In this document: positions 59,846-64,000 of the stretch, one piece after another
Layout: each line of letters starts with the position of its first letter
Position numbering within the stretch: the first letter of the stretch is position 1
Assembly (NCBI RefSeq): GCF_900110075.1
Contig: NZ_FOCJ01000001.1
Coordinates: forward strand, 1,215,886 to 1,279,885
Direction: 5' to 3'
Source: Paenibacillus sp. OV219
GTDB taxonomy: Bacteria > Bacillota > Bacilli > Paenibacillales > Paenibacillaceae
DNA length: 64,000 bases
Position numbers and translations under genes: made by a program
The notes under the pieces: generated by a model
Seen by the model: only the letters and a program-made list of their open reading frames with translations
Told to the model about the DNA's origin: nothing
Database searches by the model: none

Positions 59846-60613
59846 CTATCCCAACCTTTTTGATATATTTTGATTGATGAGTCCCGCCATATAACCGGCA
59901 CCGAAGCCATTGTCGATATTGACGACCGAAACTCCAGGGGCACACGAATTCAACATGGTCAGGAGTGCCGCCAAACCCTGCAGGTTTGCGCCGTATCCGA
60001 TGCTTGTTGGTACGGCGATGACGGGGCTGGCGACCAGGCCGCCAATTACGCTCGTCAGTGCGCCTTCCATTCCCGCAGCGACAACTATCGCGTTCGCGCC
60101 GCGGATCAAGGGGAGTTTCTTGAATAACCGGTGGATGCCAGCGACGCCGACGTCATATACACGCTCCACCTTGCTCCCCATATATTCCGCCGTTAAGGCG
60201 GCCTCTTCCGCTACAGGTAAATCCGAAGTGCCTGCACAGACGACCGCGATATAACCGTTTTGCTTCACCTCGGGCGGGTTGTGAAACCAGGTTACCGCGC
60301 GAGGAATCGGATGGTACACTGAACCACCGATTGCCTCGATAATCGCAACCGCTTTCGTGGAATCAATTCGTGTCGCGAGAACGCGATCGTTGTGCGCCAT
60401 CATCTTCTGCATAATAAGAATGATTTGCTCCGCCGTTTTCCCTTCTCCGAAGATAACCTCGGGAAAACCGGTCCGCAGCTCGCGGTGTAGGTCCAGTTGC
60501 GCGAAACCGAGATCTGTTTCGGCCGGTATAATGTTCTTCAACCGGAGTTCGGCGTCCTCAGGTGACAGGTCTCCCGCTTGAACGAGCTTCAGAATGTTAC
60601 TGATATCCATCAT
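59846..60613 (-). CDS. larB: Nickel-pincer cofactor biosynthesis protein LarB
   Basis: 255-aa carboxylase/hydrolase that converts nicotinic acid adenine dinucleotide to the dicarboxylated pyridinium mononucleotide, first step of the nickel-pincer cofactor. Homology to PurE is seen in the C-terminal half: IAVVCAGTSDLPVAEEAALT, VVAAGMEGALTSVIGGLVAS and PVIAVPTSIGYGANLQGLAA. The start overlaps the stop of larE (ATGA-type) and the gene is followed at once by larC1. Gene order larE-larB-larC1 forms one minus-strand operon. Confidence 0.94.
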   Translation of the reverse strand: MMDISNILKLVQAGDLSPEDAELRLKNIIPAETDLGFAQLDLHRELRTGFPEVIFGEGKTAEQIILIMQKMMAHNDRVLATRIDSTKAVAIIEAIGGSVYHPIPRAVTWFHNPPEVKQNGYIAVVCAGTSDLPVAEEAALTAEYMGSKVERVYDVGVAGIHRLFKKLPLIRGANAIVVAAGMEGALTSVIGGLVASPVIAVPTSIGYGANLQGLAALLTMLNSCAPGVSVVNIDNGFGAGYMAGLINQNISKRLG

Positions 60614-61461
60614 GGGGTGGCCGCTTTCTTGGCTTTGTCCACCGTAACACTGCTGAGCACCTCGTTCATGCTGCCGGTCCGGTAGCCTTGCAGATCGAGC
60701 GTGACATAAGAGAAACCAAGCTCGATGAATTTGGCATAGATTTGTTCCCGGTGTTCAAGGACTTTTTGAATTTCTTCCGGCATCACTTCGATTCTCGCGA
60801 TTTTGTCATGGTGACGCACGCGAATCTGGTAAAAGCCTAACGTGGACAGAAAATATTCGCCCTCATCCAATTGGTCGATTTTATTTTTCTCTATTTTGGT
60901 GCCGTATGGAATCCGCGAAGACAAACAGGCAAAGGAGGGCTTGTTCCAAGTCGGAAGTCCCAATTCTTTGGAAAGCTGACGGATCTCGTCCTTTTTCAAT
61001 CCCGCTTCCTGCAGGATGCTGCGGACCCCCTGCTCATTTTTGGCTTGAAGGCCGGGTCTATAGTCGCCAAGATCGTCTATGTTGGAGCCGTCCAGTAAAT
61101 AGGGATAATCCAATTCCGCCGCAACCGATTGCAAGTGAGTATATAGACCGGTTTTGCAGTGATAGCAGCGGTCCGGGTTATTGGCAACGAAGCTGGCGTT
61201 TTCGAATTCCTTCACTTCCGTTTTATAAATCTGAACCCCAATTTCGGCGGCAAGCTGCACCGCGGCGTCGAATTCGCGGGTTGGGAATGTCTCCGAGGCA
61301 GCCGTTATAGCGAGCACTTGATCGCCCAACTCCTGCTTGGCGCGTTTCAAAACGAACGTACTGTCGACCCCTCCGGAAAAGGCAATCATAACGCGGCCCA
61401 TTTCCCTTAGAGTTTCACCAAGCTTCCGATCCTTTTCACGCAAGGTTGACGTTGTATCCAT
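60610..61461 (-). CDS. larE: Sulfur transferase LarE (nickel-pincer cofactor)
   Basis: 283-aa ATP-dependent sulfur insertase of the PP-loop family. SGGVDS at residues 29-34 binds ATP; DRCYHCKTGLY carries two Cys near residue 100; KPSFACLSSRIPYGTKI contains the Cys (residue 179) expected at the sacrificial sulfur-donor position in Lactiplantibacillus LarE. LarE converts the two carboxylates of the LarB product to thiocarboxylates. The ATG follows GGAGGAGAACC. No larA racemase gene is inside the window, so the enzyme using the cofactor lies elsewhere. Confidence 0.94.
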   Translation of the reverse strand: MDTTSTLREKDRKLGETLREMGRVMIAFSGGVDSTFVLKRAKQELGDQVLAITAASETFPTREFDAAVQLAAEIGVQIYKTEVKEFENASFVANNPDRCYHCKTGLYTHLQSVAAELDYPYLLDGSNIDDLGDYRPGLQAKNEQGVRSILQEAGLKKDEIRQLSKELGLPTWNKPSFACLSSRIPYGTKIEKNKIDQLDEGEYFLSTLGFYQIRVRHHDKIARIEVMPEEIQKVLEHREQIYAKFIELGFSYVTLDLQGYRTGSMNEVLSSVTVDKAKKAATP

Positions 61462-61546
61462 TTCCGGTTCTCCTCCATATCCTACAAATCGTTTTTTCGA
61501 TACAGAAATTCATTACGCTCGTTGTTCCAACATTCGACCAATGCAG

Positions 61547-62521
61547 CTATTCGATCGCTTCTTCTCTTCGATCCGTTGCCGGCGGAGGTGTTATCGAAAG
61601 CGCGGAAATTTCCTGACGCCATTCCGGAGTCATTTGGATTTGCAGTGCCGCCAGAGAAGTTTCAAGCTGTTCCACATTGCGAGCACCGATGATCGGCGCT
61701 GTAACCGCAGAATGAGACATGACCCATGCGACGGCAAGCGATGCCGGATGCAACCCGTGAACCTGCGCATATTCAGTGAATCGTTCCGCGATCTGGTAAT
61801 ATTGATTATCGCCATACCGCAGATTATACATCTTCTGCTCAACTAAACGGCCTTGAACCGATGCATTTCCGGATCCGTATTTTCCAGTCAACAATCCGCC
61901 TCCGAGCGGGCTGTACGAAATAATACCTACTTTCTCGGATTCCGCCATCGGCAAAATTTCCACTTCCGCCTGTCTTTTGACTAAATTATACATGGGTTGA
62001 ATGCATTCGAATCGTGCCAAGCATTCCTTGGCGGAAATGCCAAGCGCTTTGGTGATTTGCCACGCCGCCCAATTACTGACAGCCGGATAAAGAATTTTCC
62101 CTTGCCGCTGCAAATCATCTAAGGCTCTCAGCGTTTCCTCTATTGCCGTATTCGAATCGAAATGATGGACGAAATAGAGATCCAAGCGATCGGTGTTCAA
62201 TCGTTTTAAACTCTTCTCAGCTTCCAACATAATATGCCGGCGGGATAACCCTCTCGCGTTCACGTCTTTCCCGATCGGCATACACACCTTGGAAGTAAGC
62301 ACTAATTCATCACGGCTGCCGGCAATCAATTTCCCAAGTATTTCTTCCGAGCGTCCTTCGTTATACACATTGGCTGAATCGAAGAAATTGATCCCCAGTT
62401 CAAGGCAGCGCCGAAACATGGCGGCCGATGTCTGTTCGTCGGCGTTGCCGCCAAAGGACATGGTCCCGAAGCAAAGGCTTGAAACTTGAATACCCGTTTT
62501 CCCAAGCGATCTGTACTCCAT
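61547..62521 (-). CDS. Aldo/keto reductase, YghZ/YajO-like
   Basis: 324-aa AKR. MEYRSLGKTGIQVSSLCFGT is the classic N-terminus; catalytic residues lie in INFFDSANVYNEGRSEE (Asp, Tyr), VLTSKV (Lys) and DLYFVHHFD (His). The C-terminal cofactor region includes VTAPIIGARNVEQLETSLAA. Such proteins reduce small aldehydes such as methylglyoxal or open sugars with NADPH. A run of G residues followed by AAGAAA lies before the ATG. It is one of four AKR genes in 6.6 kb. Confidence 0.92.
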   Translation of the reverse strand: MEYRSLGKTGIQVSSLCFGTMSFGGNADEQTSAAMFRRCLELGINFFDSANVYNEGRSEEILGKLIAGSRDELVLTSKVCMPIGKDVNARGLSRRHIMLEAEKSLKRLNTDRLDLYFVHHFDSNTAIEETLRALDDLQRQGKILYPAVSNWAAWQITKALGISAKECLARFECIQPMYNLVKRQAEVEILPMAESEKVGIISYSPLGGGLLTGKYGSGNASVQGRLVEQKMYNLRYGDNQYYQIAERFTEYAQVHGLHPASLAVAWVMSHSAVTAPIIGARNVEQLETSLAALQIQMTPEWRQEISALSITPPPATDRREEAIE

Positions 62522-62641
62522 TTTCTTCCCCCCCGTTCATTCATGTTGCATGAATATCGAGTATTTCCCACTGACTCTTCAACCTATTTCACAGCACCAA
62601 ATACCCTGAAGTTCACACTCTGTCGATCCATTCACTAAATA

Positions 62642-62678
62642 AGCTCGGCCTCCTGCGACTATCGCCTGAGGCCGAACT
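62642..62678 (-). terminator. Terminator of the third aldo/keto reductase gene
   Basis: AGCTCGGCCTC / GAGGCCGAACT arms with one G-T pair and a 15-nt loop, followed on the minus strand by TATTTAG. Confidence 0.7.
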
Positions 62679-62728
62679 GGATGAATGCACAATTATTACT
62701 AAAAAGTATAGGGCAAAAAGGCTTAGCC

Positions 62729-63679
62729 TTACTCCAAGGCTATTTTGCGGATTTCCGCAAGTGTTGCTTCATCCAAAGTGACATCGACGGCCGACAGTAC
62801 ACTCAAGATATGGCTCGGTTTACGAACACCTATAAGGGCGCTGGTCAATGCTGGATGGGCAAGATCGTACGCGATGGCAAGCTGCGGCAAGGTAATGCCG
62901 TAACGACTCGCGATAATTTTCAACTTCTCGACGCGGTCCACGTTTTTCCTTAGACCTTCCCCGGTATGGGCAACATTGCGGGAACGCCAATCATCATCCG
63001 AGAATCTGGTGTCGTACGTATAATTTCCGGACAGGAGACCCGAAGTCAGCGGGCTGTAAGCGACGACACCTATTCCTTTCTCCAGACAGAACGGCAGAAT
63101 CTCCTTTTCGATGGCAGGCCTCAGAATGGAATACGGCGGCTGCAGAGAATCGACATGCCTTACGGAAAGCGATGCTTCCAATAATGGAACATTATAATTG
63201 CTTACGCCTACGTAACGCACTTTGCCGTCTTGTACGAGCTTATCCATGGCGCGCATGGTCTCTTCAGCAGGAGCGTTCGTATCCGTATCCGGCCAGTGCA
63301 ATTGATATAAATCGATGTAGTCGGTTCCCAAACGACGCAGCGATGCTTCTGCTTCGCGAAGGATGGAGTCATAGGTACCGTTTTTTGAAATGCTCTTGTT
63401 TTCATCCCAAACGAGACCGCATTTTGTCGCCAGCACAACTTTGTCGCGGTCGCCCTTCAATGCTTTTCCGATGACTTCCTCAGAATGGCCCAACCCGTAA
63501 ACGGCCGCCGTATCATAAAAGTTGATTCCGTTGTCCAATGCGACACGCACGCTTTCCACCGAAAGATCGTCGTCCTGGTTGCCCCAAGCGCTGGCCCAGC
63601 CTCCTCCTCCAATTGCCCACGAACCGAAGCCAATCACGGATATTTCGGGGCCGTTCTTGCCGAGTTTACGATATTTCAT
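62729..63679 (-). CDS. Aldo/keto reductase, YghZ/GSP69-like
   Basis: 316-aa AKR. N-terminus MKYRKLGKNGPEISVIGFGS; catalytic residues in INFYDTAAVYGLGHSEE, VVLATKCGLVWDEN and DLYQLHWPDT; cofactor end ALIGVRKPSHILSVLSAVD. This resembles general stress AKRs like Bacillus YhdN (GSP69), which use NADPH against aldehydes. The ATG at 63679 follows AGGAGGCG; an open frame from 63715 would add 12 residues with no site. It stands in tandem with another AKR gene upstream. Confidence 0.92.
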   Translation of the reverse strand: MKYRKLGKNGPEISVIGFGSWAIGGGGWASAWGNQDDDLSVESVRVALDNGINFYDTAAVYGLGHSEEVIGKALKGDRDKVVLATKCGLVWDENKSISKNGTYDSILREAEASLRRLGTDYIDLYQLHWPDTDTNAPAEETMRAMDKLVQDGKVRYVGVSNYNVPLLEASLSVRHVDSLQPPYSILRPAIEKEILPFCLEKGIGVVAYSPLTSGLLSGNYTYDTRFSDDDWRSRNVAHTGEGLRKNVDRVEKLKIIASRYGITLPQLAIAYDLAHPALTSALIGVRKPSHILSVLSAVDVTLDEATLAEIRKIALE

Positions 63680-63757
63680 ACGTATGACGCCTCCTGCTTC
63701 CACGCTAATTTCCAATTATGTTTTCATTATTATTCATGTAATGTTGCAGCTAAACCA

Positions 63758-64000
63758 TCACCACGCATAAGCTTGCGGAGCTTCCCCACCCGGTCCTGGG
63801 AAAATGTCATCCAAACGTTTCATCGTTTCTTCCGTAAGTTTGAGATCTACGACTCTCAGCGTATTCTGGAATTGCTCCAACGTTCTCGGTCCGATAATCG
63901 GCGCTGTCATGGCCGGATGCATCAGCGTCCATGCCAGTGCGACGTTGGCTTCGCTTTCGCCGATTTCCCGGCAAAGCGCCGCGAACCGTTCCAGCTTGTC
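63758..64000 (-). CDS. Aldo/keto reductase, partial (cut by window end)
   Basis: The last 80 codons of another AKR gene; the start lies beyond base 64000. The visible part reads DKLERFAALCREIGESEANV, LAWTLMHPAMTAPIIGPRTL and LRVVDLKLTEETMKRLDDIF, the usual C-terminal helix and NADPH adenosine-binding segment, and ends PGPGGEAPQAYAW-stop. It is upstream of and in the same direction as the gene at 62729, 78 bp apart, so both may share a transcript. Confidence 0.88.
   Translation of the reverse strand, partial: DKLERFAALCREIGESEANVALAWTLMHPAMTAPIIGPRTLEQFQNTLRVVDLKLTEETMKRLDDIFPGPGGEAPQAYAW

Overview
The window comes from a spore-forming, low-to-mid GC Gram-positive bacterium, most likely Paenibacillaceae (Paenibacillus or Cohnella type). 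The evidence is a gerA-type germinant receptor operon, a SleB-type cortex hydrolase, a CotA-type spore-coat multicopper oxidase, a T-box leader on proS, strong AGGAGG ribosome binding sites, frequent TTG/GTG starts and several copper-amine-oxidase 'stalk' domain proteins. No rRNA, tRNA or CRISPR array was seen.

Layout. 0-19 kb is ordinary chromosome: a zinc-ribbon/FxLYD membrane protein, an HtrA-like protease, the gerABC operon, an ABC-F ATPase, a GH95 fucosidase, an SgrR-type regulator, small genes and T-box-controlled proS. 18.9-29 kb is an AT-rich island whose edges carry two tyrosine recombinase genes (one XerS-like). It holds twin 120-aa paralogues, an NlpC/P60 enzyme plus a remnant of a second copy, an odd COG4705-type membrane protein, a glycosyltransferase, dispersed repeats and several broken genes. 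29-38.8 kb is again core-like: an RCC1-repeat protein, a GntR-ABC operon, a SleB-type hydrolase, an Ig-like repeat protein, a Nudix hydrolase, NlpC/P60 and MsrAB.

39.3-49.1 kb holds a thiazole/oxazole-modified peptide (TOMM) cluster of the heterocycloanthracin/sonorensin kind: a Cys-rich precursor, an E1-like maturation protein, a YcaO cyclodehydratase and a double-domain SagB dehydrogenase. Beside it lie a His/Met-rich protein and the CotA oxidase. AraC-family gene fragments (an N-terminal half, then a C-terminal half) bracket the block. 49.2-56.3 kb is a flavin-based membrane electron-transfer operon (FMN-binding protein, ApbE, RnfD-like subunit, b-type membrane protein) with a decayed second copy, together with dead two-component, VIT1/CCC1 and CYTH/VTC genes.

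57.4-64 kb has the nickel-pincer cofactor genes larE-larB-larC1 on the minus strand, with the larC2 half on the opposite strand, among four aldo/keto reductase genes, the last cut by the window end.

The strongest leads are the TOMM cluster (no exporter or immunity gene visible), the inverted split larC, the flavin operon with a degenerate duplicate, and three dif-like palindromes near the recombinase genes. All family assignments are by reading motifs by eye; no database search was run.
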